A stretch of DNA of 64,000 nucleotides from Pseudomonadota bacterium (GTDB lineage: Bacteria; Pseudomonadota; Gammaproteobacteria; Burkholderiales; Methylophilaceae), in NCBI GenBank assembly GCA_029556915.1, contig JAKQIT010000060.1, positions 176,923 to 240,922 of the forward strand, in the 5' to 3' direction. Shown here in pieces: positions 25,463-31,860 of the stretch; within the stretch, counting starts at the first letter, position 1, and every line of letters begins with the position of its first letter. The translations under genes and the position numbers were made by a program. The notes beneath the pieces are model-generated. The model searched no databases, was not told where the DNA came from, and saw nothing but the letters and a program-made list of their open reading frames with translations.

Positions 25463-25489
25463 GCTCACGCATTAAAAGTGGGCTTTTTT
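25463..25489 (+). terminator. Terminator-like hairpin in the nrdJ leader
   Basis: GCTCAC (25463-25468) can pair with GTGGGC (25478-25483), with one G-U pair, and six T residues follow directly. It lies between the predicted transcription start and the ribosome binding site, so it may attenuate nrdJ transcription. The six-pair stem is weak, and it could also be the remains of an older gene end. Confidence 0.4.
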
Positions 25490-25517
25490 AGTCTTTATAG
25501 GGAAGAGGAAAACTCGC

Positions 25518-27695
25518 ATGTTAAAAGCTGTTGAATCAACAAGCACATCTCAAAACGGAACGCAGGCTAGTCAGGAAAAAGAAATTCCTATTCAGCCCGT
25601 TTCACTGGATATTTGGGATAAAAAATATCGCTTAAAAACCAAAACAGGCGAGCATGTTGATCAAAACATGGATGATTCATACAGCCGTGTGGCACGTGCC
25701 TTGGCTGATGTGGAAACCACTGAAGAAAAACGCCAAGAATGGCACACTAAGTTTTTGTGGGCATTGCGTAAAGGCGCTATTCCTGCGGGTCGCATTACTT
25801 CAAACGCAGGTGCGTTAGAGCACAAACCCGCCACTTCTACCATTAACTGCACGGTTTCTGGTGTGGTTGAAGACAGTATGGACAACATTTTAAACAAAGT
25901 GCATGAAGCTGGCTTAACCCTAAAAGCAGGCTGTGGCATTGGTTACGAATTTTCTACATTACGTCCAAAAGGTGCTTTTGTAGCGGGTGCGGGTGCTTAT
26001 ACCAGCGGCCCACTTTCATTTATGGATATTTACGACAAAATGTGCTTTACCGTGTCATCAGCAGGTGGCCGCCGTGGTGCACAAATGGCCACGTTTGATA
26101 TTAGTCACCCAGATGTAACAGACTTTATTAAAGCCAAACGTGAAAACGGTCGGTTGCGCCAATTTAACTTAAGCTGCTTAATTACCAAAGAATTTATGGA
26201 AGCGGTTAAAGCCGATGCTGAGTGGAAATTGGCTTTCCCTGTCACAGAAAAAGAAGCGATTGTAGATGGCTTAAATACCAACGATGCCAGCCAAGTGGTA
26301 TGGCGCGAGTGGCCAGTGAAAGGTAAATACCTCACTAAGCTAGAGGGCGTGGATGCTGGCAAAGTGGCTTGCCGCGTGTATAAAACGATTAAAGCGCGTC
26401 GCCTGTGGGATGTGATTATGAGCAGCACATACGACTTTGCTGAACCAGGTTTTATTTTGATTGACCGCGTGAATGAAATGAACAACAACTGGTTTTGCGA
26501 AAATATCCGCGCTACCAACCCGTGTGGCGAGCAACCTCTGCCACCTTATGGCGCTTGCTTGCTAGGCTCTGTTAACCTCACTATGTTTGTGAAAAAACCC
26601 TTTACCGACGAAGCTTATTTTGACTGGAAAGAATACCGTGAAGTGGTAGCCATTTTCACCCGCATGCTCGATAACGTGGTAGAAATCAACGGCTTGCCAT
26701 TGCAACAACAGCGCGATGAAATTATGCGCAAGCGACGCCACGGCATGGGCTACTTGGGCTTAGGCTCAAGTTTAACCATGATGAAAATGAAATACGGTGA
26801 AGAAGATTCAATTAAATTCACTGAAGAAGTCACCCGCGTGATGGCAGAAGAAGGCTGGAATATCGGCGTGCAGTTGGCTGAAGAAAAAGGCCCGGCGCCG
26901 ATTATGGAAGAAAAGTTTGAAGTCACCGCAGATATGTTAGCTAAACGCCCAGAAATGGCGGCTGATGGCATTAAAGTAGGCCAAAAAATTGCAGGAAAAG
27001 TGTTGCTGGGTAAATATAGCCGCTATATGCAACAGTTTCCAGAAGGCTTGCGCAACCAAATTGCCACCAAAGGCGTGCGCTTTACGCACCACAGCTCTAT
27101 TGCGCCAACAGGCACCATTTCACTTAGCTTGGCTAATAACGCAAGTAACGGCATTGAGCCATCATTCGCGCACCACTACGCACGTAACGTGATTCGCGAA
27201 GGCAAAAAAACCAAAGAAAAAGTCGATGTATTTAGCTACGAGTTGCTTGCTTACCGCGAATTGGTTAACCCAAATGCCATGCCGTTTAGCGATAAACCAG
27301 AAGAAAAACTGCCAGATTACTTCTTAGATTCATCCACCATTATGGCCAAAGCGCACGTGGATATACAAGCTGCATCACAAAAATGGATTGATAGCTCAAT
27401 TTCAAAAACCATTAACGTGCCAACCGATTACGACTTTGAAGACTTTAAAAACATCTACCTTTACGCTTACGACAAAGGCTTAAAAGGCTGCACGACTTTT
27501 AGATTCAATCCTGAAGCATTCCAGGGCGTGTTGGTGACTGAAAAAGATTTAGAAAACACCACTTATAAATTCACGCTAGATGATGGCACCGAAATTGAAG
27601 TGAAAGGCAACGAAGAGATTGAATACGATGGGGAAATTCACTCGGCGGCTAATCTTTATGATGCACTAAAAGAAGGTTACTACGGAAAATTCTAA
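25518..27695 (+). CDS. nrdJ: Class II (B12-dependent) ribonucleotide reductase, catalytic half NrdJa
   Basis: A 725-residue adenosylcobalamin-dependent ribonucleotide reductase. Visible landmarks are ITSNAGALEHKPATSTINC with the first redox Cys, LKAGCGIGYEFS, ATNPCGEQPLPPYG (the N-x-C-x-E radical-site loop), and ACLLGSVNL. The C-terminal TSCPD/zinc-ribbon part found in one-piece NrdJ enzymes is missing here and is encoded by the next gene, as in Pseudomonas aeruginosa NrdJa/NrdJb. It makes dNDPs with or without oxygen. GAAGAGGAAAA precedes the start. Confidence 0.92.
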   Translation: MLKAVESTSTSQNGTQASQEKEIPIQPVSLDIWDKKYRLKTKTGEHVDQNMDDSYSRVARALADVETTEEKRQEWHTKFLWALRKGAIPAGRITSNAGALEHKPATSTINCTVSGVVEDSMDNILNKVHEAGLTLKAGCGIGYEFSTLRPKGAFVAGAGAYTSGPLSFMDIYDKMCFTVSSAGGRRGAQMATFDISHPDVTDFIKAKRENGRLRQFNLSCLITKEFMEAVKADAEWKLAFPVTEKEAIVDGLNTNDASQVVWREWPVKGKYLTKLEGVDAGKVACRVYKTIKARRLWDVIMSSTYDFAEPGFILIDRVNEMNNNWFCENIRATNPCGEQPLPPYGACLLGSVNLTMFVKKPFTDEAYFDWKEYREVVAIFTRMLDNVVEINGLPLQQQRDEIMRKRRHGMGYLGLGSSLTMMKMKYGEEDSIKFTEEVTRVMAEEGWNIGVQLAEEKGPAPIMEEKFEVTADMLAKRPEMAADGIKVGQKIAGKVLLGKYSRYMQQFPEGLRNQIATKGVRFTHHSSIAPTGTISLSLANNASNGIEPSFAHHYARNVIREGKKTKEKVDVFSYELLAYRELVNPNAMPFSDKPEEKLPDYFLDSSTIMAKAHVDIQAASQKWIDSSISKTINVPTDYDFEDFKNIYLYAYDKGLKGCTTFRFNPEAFQGVLVTEKDLENTTYKFTLDDGTEIEVKGNEEIEYDGEIHSAANLYDALKEGYYGKF

Positions 27696-27706
27696 TCATT
27701 AAAACG

Positions 27707-27815
27707 GCTGCGCTCGCGATTGCGTTGTTAAAAATCAGTTTTAAATTCTCATGTACTATTTGTACATTCCGGTTCAAAACTGGTTTCTGCCTAGCACTCG
27801 CATCGCTCGCTACGT
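27707..27815. repeat. Imperfect long hairpin element between nrdJa and nrdJb
   Basis: Nested inverted repeats. ATGTAC (27751-27756) pairs with GTACAT (27762-27767). Outside it, AAATCAGTTTT (27732-27742) pairs with AAAACTGGTTT (27776-27786) allowing G-U. GC-rich flanks (GCTGCGCTCGC and CGCATCGCTCGC) bound the unit. The overall plan resembles the element at 36331-36440. It splits the two halves of one enzyme and may affect their relative expression. Confidence 0.6.
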
Positions 27816-27886
27816 TTTACTGATTGAATTTTTATAAAAAATGATGTTGTAAGGTGAGCAAACTCACACTTAAAGGAAGAAATTAC

Positions 27887-28585
27887 ATGACCATTAAAAT
27901 AGACAAAAAAATTGTAAGCTACAATTTAGTGACTGAAGAAGACAAAGCTAAAGCGCTAGAAGCTAAAATTCAGCAAGATAACGCCAAGGTGATTCAACTC
28001 GGCGAGCCGCTTAGCCGCCCAGATAAACTGGTAGGCAACACGTACAAAATTAAAACCCCTGTTACCGAGCACGCGCTTTACATCACCATTAACGATGTGG
28101 TGATGAACGAAGGCACAGAGCAAGAGCACCGCCGCCCGTTTGAGATTTTTATTAACAGCAAAAACATGGAACACTTTCAGTGGATAGTCGCCCTCACCCG
28201 CGTGATGTCAGCTGTTTTCCGTAAAGGTGGCGATGTTACCTTTTTGGTGGAAGAGCTTAAAAGCGTGTTTGAGCCAAGCGGCGGCTACTTTAAAAAAGGC
28301 GGCAAATTTGTGCCTAGCCTAGTGGCAGAAATTGGCGAAGTGGTTGAGCAACACTTGCAAGAAATTGGCATGCTTAAAAAACCGGGCTTAGACCAGCACC
28401 AACAAAAATTGGTAGATGAGAAAAAAGCCGAGTTTTTAGAAAAACACGCCAAAAGTGGTGAAGATATGAATGATGAAGGCTTCCCCAAAGGGGCTAGCCT
28501 TTGTAAAAAGTGTAATACCAAAGCTGCGATTATTATGGATGGGTGTTTGACTTGTTTGAATTGTGGTGAAAGTAAGTGTGGATAG
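27887..28585 (+). CDS. Class II ribonucleotide reductase accessory half NrdJb
   Basis: A 232-residue protein with the TSCPD-type domain (RRPFEIFINSKNMEHFQWI, TRVMSAVFRKGGD) and a C-terminal zinc ribbon made of C-x2-C and C-x2-C-x2-C (LCKKCN, CLTCLNCGESKCG). In one-piece NrdJ these regions carry the redox-active C-terminal cysteines that re-reduce the active site. The true start is the ATG at 27887, with AAAGGAAG eight bases upstream; the frame itself opens at a GTG further upstream. It acts with NrdJa. Confidence 0.85.
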   Translation: MTIKIDKKIVSYNLVTEEDKAKALEAKIQQDNAKVIQLGEPLSRPDKLVGNTYKIKTPVTEHALYITINDVVMNEGTEQEHRRPFEIFINSKNMEHFQWIVALTRVMSAVFRKGGDVTFLVEELKSVFEPSGGYFKKGGKFVPSLVAEIGEVVEQHLQEIGMLKKPGLDQHQQKLVDEKKAEFLEKHAKSGEDMNDEGFPKGASLCKKCNTKAAIIMDGCLTCLNCGESKCG

Positions 28586-28591
28586 TCACAA

Positions 28592-29497
28592 TTGATAACT
28601 TTAACTGATGAACGAGGCTTAATCTATAGCCCCAAAAGTTGGGAAGAAATATTAGAACTTCCTGGATATGTCAAAGGATTAGACCCAACTAAATATAAGC
28701 TTAAGGCTGTAATAGGAAGCTACCATCTAAAAGATATACATTGTGGATTGACTTGTAATGCAGAGCATGACAAAGGTGTAATAGCTTTATTCCATGGTGG
28801 TGCTGTAACTAATGTAGGCCAAATGTGCGGTGCTAAACACTTCGACGTCGATTTCACTACATTCACTAATCAATATAATCGTGATGTGGTTGCTAAAACC
28901 TATCGTGATTTGCTGTCAACTTTTAGTTTCCAATTAGATGAATTGGAAAATGAAATATATGAACTTAGAAAGTCAGAGTTAGGTGTTGATTGGATTTATA
29001 CTGCCTCTCAAAACTTAGTACATTTAAAAAAAGAATGTCCCGATGAAGTAGTTAGAAAAATTAATGCGATGATTAAATCTCGTTCTAATGTTCTACAAAA
29101 AGAGAGAGAAGCTACAGAGGAAGAAATTAAAGCTCTATCTCTTTCTCTAGGTAAAAATGTAAGAAAACCACATTATATTCAAGAAGATATAGCTCTCATA
29201 TCAGGCTTAGATTCTTTATATGAGGAAAATGACTTAAAGCAGCTTGTTATAATGGAGCTAGATGAAAAAATTAAATCCTTTAAAAAATTAATAATTGATA
29301 ACTTAACTCACACAGAGCTTTCAAGGTGGGGGAAATGGGTAAGTTCTGTTGATGGTATAAAGGAAAAAGTTCAACACTCTAGGGATTTAGGGTTAATTTT
29401 ACTTAAACAATCAAATTTAACTGCATTTAAAGAAATTATCACAAATAGAGTTGATTTGGAGTTGTTTGAAAAGTTTCTTAAAAAACTTCCTCAGTAA
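28592..29497 (+). CDS. Orphan protein with N-terminal Cys/His cluster and coiled coil
   Basis: A 301-residue protein of unknown function. The N-terminal part holds C51, C55, H59, C79 and H83 (HCGLTCNAEH, then MCGAKHF), a pattern like a small zinc-binding domain. From about 95 to 180 it is charged and helical, probably coiled coil. The coding sequence is clearly more AT-rich than its neighbours, with many AAA, ATA and TTA codons. No ATG is available at the start: the frame opens with TTG at 28592, seven bases after nrdJb, and the first internal Met would remove part of the Cys/His cluster. It looks horizontally acquired. No family is assigned. Confidence 0.6.
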   Translation: MITLTDERGLIYSPKSWEEILELPGYVKGLDPTKYKLKAVIGSYHLKDIHCGLTCNAEHDKGVIALFHGGAVTNVGQMCGAKHFDVDFTTFTNQYNRDVVAKTYRDLLSTFSFQLDELENEIYELRKSELGVDWIYTASQNLVHLKKECPDEVVRKINAMIKSRSNVLQKEREATEEEIKALSLSLGKNVRKPHYIQEDIALISGLDSLYEENDLKQLVIMELDEKIKSFKKLIIDNLTHTELSRWGKWVSSVDGIKEKVQHSRDLGLILLKQSNLTAFKEIITNRVDLELFEKFLKKLPQ

Positions 29498-29532
29498 TTG
29501 TCGGAAATGCAACTTGTTTCGCCCCTAGGCGA

Positions 29533-29566
29533 GTTACTTTCTTTTGCTTGTCCAAAAGAAAGTAAC
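29533..29566. repeat. 14-bp perfect inverted repeat
   Basis: GTTACTTTCTTTTG (29533-29546) and CAAAAGAAAGTAAC (29553-29566) are perfect complements around a six-base loop. This AGTTACTTTCTTTTG...CAAAAGAAAGTAACC unit is, from memory, a common intergenic repeat of proteobacteria. It lies 36 bases after the orphan gene. Confidence 0.75.
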
Positions 29567-29580
29567 CAAACAAAATGACA

Positions 29581-29705
29581 CCCCCTACCGCTTGTTTCCT
29601 ACATTTAACACAATATTGGGCGGCAATCGGAAACTCGCTTACGCTCAAACAGCCGCTTGCCGAAATCCCCCAATATTGCGTGAAATGTAGGCGCGGTAGC
29701 AGGGG
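29581..29705. repeat. Large nested inverted repeat (possible MITE-like element)
   Basis: Four matching arm pairs lie in nested order. CTACCGC (29585-29591) pairs with GCGGTAG (29693-29699), CCTACATTT (29598-29606) with AAATGTAGG (29683-29691), CAATATTGGG (29611-29620) with CCCAATATTG (29669-29678), and CGGCAA (29621-29626) with TTGCCG (29657-29662). C and G runs close the ends. No coding potential beyond a chance frame is seen. The structure fits a palindromic mobile or RNA-folding element. Confidence 0.65.
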
Positions 29706-29777
29706 AATTTTTAAACCCCAAATGTTGAGAAAAATTTATCAATTTTTGGCTTATTTTTAGCACATATCATTTCACCT

Positions 29778-29836
29778 CCTCTGTAAGCCAGTATCCATGC
29801 GGCTTCCAGAGGCATAAATTTCTCTCGGGGGGGGGG
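29778..29836 (+). repeat. Dispersed stem-loop repeat, copy 4
   Basis: The core CCTCTGTAAGCC to GGCTTCCAGAGG (29778-29812) has the loop AGTATCCATGC. CTCTCGGGG follows from 29822, and the G run extends to about ten bases, longer than in other copies. Confidence 0.85.
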
Positions 29837-29884
29837 TTGCGGCATGCAAAATATGGTTTTTTTACACTTCATTTTTAGCTTGTA

Positions 29885-29914
29885 TTGACTAAAATTTGGG
29901 TGTATAAATATGGT
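29885..29914 (+). promoter_or_regulatory. Probable promoter of the structured leader
   Basis: TTGACT (29885-29890), an 18-base spacer and TATGGT (29909-29914). It would start transcription near 29921, giving a leader of about 250 bases before the small zinc-protein gene at 30171 and including the hairpins described next. Confidence 0.4.
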
Positions 29915-30009
29915 GTGGTTGTTGCACACGGTGTGGTAGAAAGTTAACCTTTTTATGGAGGTGCTTTATCGAAGCTTGGGTGGTTTACAATCTGTAGGTT
30001 TTAACTCAT

Positions 30010-30138
30010 CCAGTGTTTTCACTGGTCTAAATCGGCACCCCATCAGCCGAAAAATAGCGCCGCTTTTATGCGGCGTTATTGTTTTACGGTGGCCTTATTT
30101 AAAGCGGGTTTTGCATTGCTACGCTTGGCTGATGGGTG
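30010..30138 (+). ncRNA. Structured leader or small RNA with nested hairpins
   Basis: Three perfect inverted repeats occur in a short stretch. CCAGTG-TTTT-CACTGG spans 30010-30025. An 11-pair stem AATAGCGCCGC/GCGGCGTTATT (30053-30080, one G-U) carries a six-base loop and is followed by GTTTT. A flanking pair, CACCCCATCAGCC (30036-30048) with GGCTGATGGGTG (30127-30138), encloses the second hairpin, differing by one bulged C. The middle hairpin resembles a terminator, and the outer pair could compete with or stabilise it. It may be a small RNA or a regulatory leader of the gene at 30171. I recognise no known riboswitch. Confidence 0.5.
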
Positions 30139-30170
30139 TACGATAAACCTAACTTTAAGGGGCGTTTATC

Positions 30171-30392
30171 ATGAAAAAACTATTTTATATTGATTACCCG
30201 CAAGAGCGTATTGAGGAACATGCGCACCGTTACCGTTGTGCCATTTGCAAAGAAGAAACAACCAAAATCAATGGCACGCTTGAAGGCCATTTGCCAAGTT
30301 GCAGTTACCGCACGACATTAGAAAAAGCTGGGTTTGAGCCAGAGCTTGTCCATGCACATGCAGATTTGCATACTTCAGATGAGGTGGATTAA
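30171..30392 (+). CDS. Small zinc-ribbon-like protein (73 aa)
   Basis: A 73-residue soluble protein containing C-x2-C (YRCAICKEE) and H-x4-C (GHLPSC), a likely zinc site. A TAAGGGGCG ribosome binding site precedes the ATG and a strong terminator follows, so it appears to be an independent gene. I do not recognise the family. The long structured leader upstream suggests post-transcriptional control. Confidence 0.65.
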   Translation: MKKLFYIDYPQERIEEHAHRYRCAICKEETTKINGTLEGHLPSCSYRTTLEKAGFEPELVHAHADLHTSDEVD

Positions 30393-30422
30393 GCATCCAT
30401 CTGCGCAAGCGTAGTGGCAAAG

Positions 30423-30449
30423 AAAGTGGGCAAATAGCGCCCACTTTTT
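30423..30449 (+). terminator. Rho-independent terminator
   Basis: AAAGTGGGC (30423-30431) pairs with GCCCACTTT (30439-30447) around a seven-base loop and ends in a T run. It ends the transcript of the 73-residue protein. Confidence 0.85.
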
Positions 30450-30474
30450 ATTTGCGTATATTGTAGTGCTAGGT

Positions 30475-30570
30475 TTATTTTACTTTTTTTGCGGCTACCC
30501 AAAGTATTAAGCAAATCACCGTTAAAACTGATACTAGCCACACAATGCCAATTGAGCCAAAAAAGTTCAT
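30475..30570 (-). CDS. Single-helix small membrane protein (31 aa)
   Basis: A 31-codon frame, MNFFGSIGIVWLVSVLTV onward, ending WVAAKKVK. It has one hydrophobic helix of about 20 residues and a positive tail, which predicts a cytoplasmic C-terminus. The start is supported by GTGGAG, six bases before the ATG on the minus strand. It converges on the terminator of the 73-residue gene. Its size and shape resemble small inner-membrane subunits such as KdpF or CydX, but the sequence does not identify either. Confidence 0.5.
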   Translation of the reverse strand: MNFFGSIGIVWLVSVLTVICLILWVAAKKVK

Positions 30571-30883
30571 GTTAATCTCCACTTAAGTTGTCGTTTTATT
30601 TGTACTTCTGCGTTTAGGTTAGCTATTGAAAACGGGTTTGTCAACAAAATTGCTGGGCAAAAAAAACTTGCACGGTTAGGCGCAAGTAAAAGGGGAGGAT
30701 CAGTTAAACAAAGCGAACTCAATTGCTTAACTGAGTGCAATTTTGCCTACGCAATATGACAAACGCATGAAATATTTGTGGTTAAAACAGCATTATTTTT
30801 GGGTAATTGCATTGATGTGTGCACCTTACTTGCGGTTATGCCGCATAATAAAGGCCACGCAAAAAAAATGTTTAGGGGTTGGT
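30571..30883. other. Intergenic region upstream of the DUF2721 gene
   Basis: The first part must hold the promoter of the 31-residue minus-strand gene. The second part is an in-frame extension of the DUF2721 frame, starting at 30743, with no ribosome binding site and an unlikely composition, so I do not treat it as coding. A short imperfect hairpin (CTTGC...GCAAG near 30669-30689) is the only structure seen. Confidence 0.3.
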
Positions 30884-31327
30884 ATGATTGAGTTGTCAGG
30901 GGGAATCCACCAGGTGACGGTGGCGATTCGCGATGCGGTGGCGCCAGTGTTTTTGCTTACAGGTATCGGCTCTATTTTGGCTGTGCTGAGTAATCGGCTA
31001 GGCCGCGCGATTGATCGGGCGCGCATTTTAAATGCGTTGCCAGCGGCAGAGCGATTAAGCAATCAGGATGAGTTGGATATTATAGTCAAGCGCACACGTT
31101 GGCTGCGGCGCGCCATTGGGCTAGCTACATTTGCGGCGTTAAGTGTGTGTATTTCAATCGCGGCGCTATTTTTGGGGGTGGAGTTAGGTTTTAATATGCC
31201 GCATGTGGTGATGATTTCATTCATCACTTCGATGTTTTCGGTGATATTTGCGTTGCTGTGCTTTTTGCGCGAAACCATTTTGGCCTCGCGCGAGGTGATT
31301 GTGCCTTATAAGCATGAAGCCAACTAA
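30884..31327 (+). CDS. DUF2721 membrane protein
   Basis: A 147-residue inner-membrane protein with three helices. It starts with VTVAIRDAVAPVFLLTGIGSILAVLSNRLGR, the DUF2721 signature, and has two helices at the C-terminal half. The function is unknown. The Met at 30884, preceded by TAGGGG, is chosen; the frame extends upstream to 30743 without ribosome binding site support. Confidence 0.75.
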   Translation: MIELSGGIHQVTVAIRDAVAPVFLLTGIGSILAVLSNRLGRAIDRARILNALPAAERLSNQDELDIIVKRTRWLRRAIGLATFAALSVCISIAALFLGVELGFNMPHVVMISFITSMFSVIFALLCFLRETILASREVIVPYKHEAN

Positions 31328-31395
31328 AGGGCGCTAGTTGTGCCCGCAGCCCTTATTGCGTGGCACTTGGCAAGTGGCTTGCCTAATGCGCAAAT

Positions 31396-31545
31396 CTAGT
31401 GTGTAATGAGCTCGGCTTTTTCTACAAAAAAGTAGTGCTCGTCAAAAGACAAATTGAGCAGCTCCGCTTCTTCCAACGCTTTCATGTAGCTTTGGTCTTC
31501 AAACACAGGTTGATTTTGCTCGTTGATTACTTGGTAAATAGTCAT
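31396..31545 (-). CDS. Small hypothetical acidic protein (49 aa)
   Basis: A 49-codon frame starting MTIYQVINEQNQPVFEDQSY and ending KAELITH. It is acidic, soluble, and appears to be a beta hairpin followed by a helix. The ribosome binding site AGGGG lies six bases before the ATG, which supports a real gene. It converges with the DUF2721 gene. No function is recognised. Confidence 0.5.
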   Translation of the reverse strand: MTIYQVINEQNQPVFEDQSYMKALEEAELLNLSFDEHYFFVEKAELITH

Positions 31546-31860
31546 GCTGAACCCCTAAAATTAAGAATATTAATTAAGTGTGTTGCATACTACTAAGAGC
31601 AAATTCTACGCCAAAAATTCAATAAAATTAAGTAGTTACGCATATTTTTTAGTAAGGCTTATTTTTCATCTAGCTAGCGTAAATACTTAAAGTTAAATAT
31701 TAAGATTGCGTGGATGCAAACACTAAATTTGTGCTAAAACAACACAATCATGCACCAGAAAATTGTCATTTCTATGACAATCTGGTTCAAAGTTGCACAC
31801 AAGATATATGATTAAATAGTGAAAAATCGCTTCAATAAAGCGGTTGCTTGGCAGCGCTTG
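31546..31860. other. Intergenic region with an inverted repeat
   Basis: Between two minus-strand genes. The only structure is CCAGA (31755-31759) plus ATTGTCAT (31762-31769) pairing with ATGACAAT (31774-31781) plus CTGG (31782-31785) around a four-base loop. No T run follows on either strand, so it is more like an operator or an RNA stem than a terminator. The region is very AT-rich and should also hold the promoter of the 49-residue gene. Confidence 0.4.

Noticed and set aside
25165-25517. Possible cobalamin riboswitch before the B12-dependent reductase
   Set aside because: No B12-box-like sequence or suitable fold was found; NrdR boxes explain the region.
29955-30146. 63-codon frame in the structured leader
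   Set aside because: It coincides with nested hairpins and shows no family resemblance. The GGAG before it is present, but the RNA structure explains the region better.
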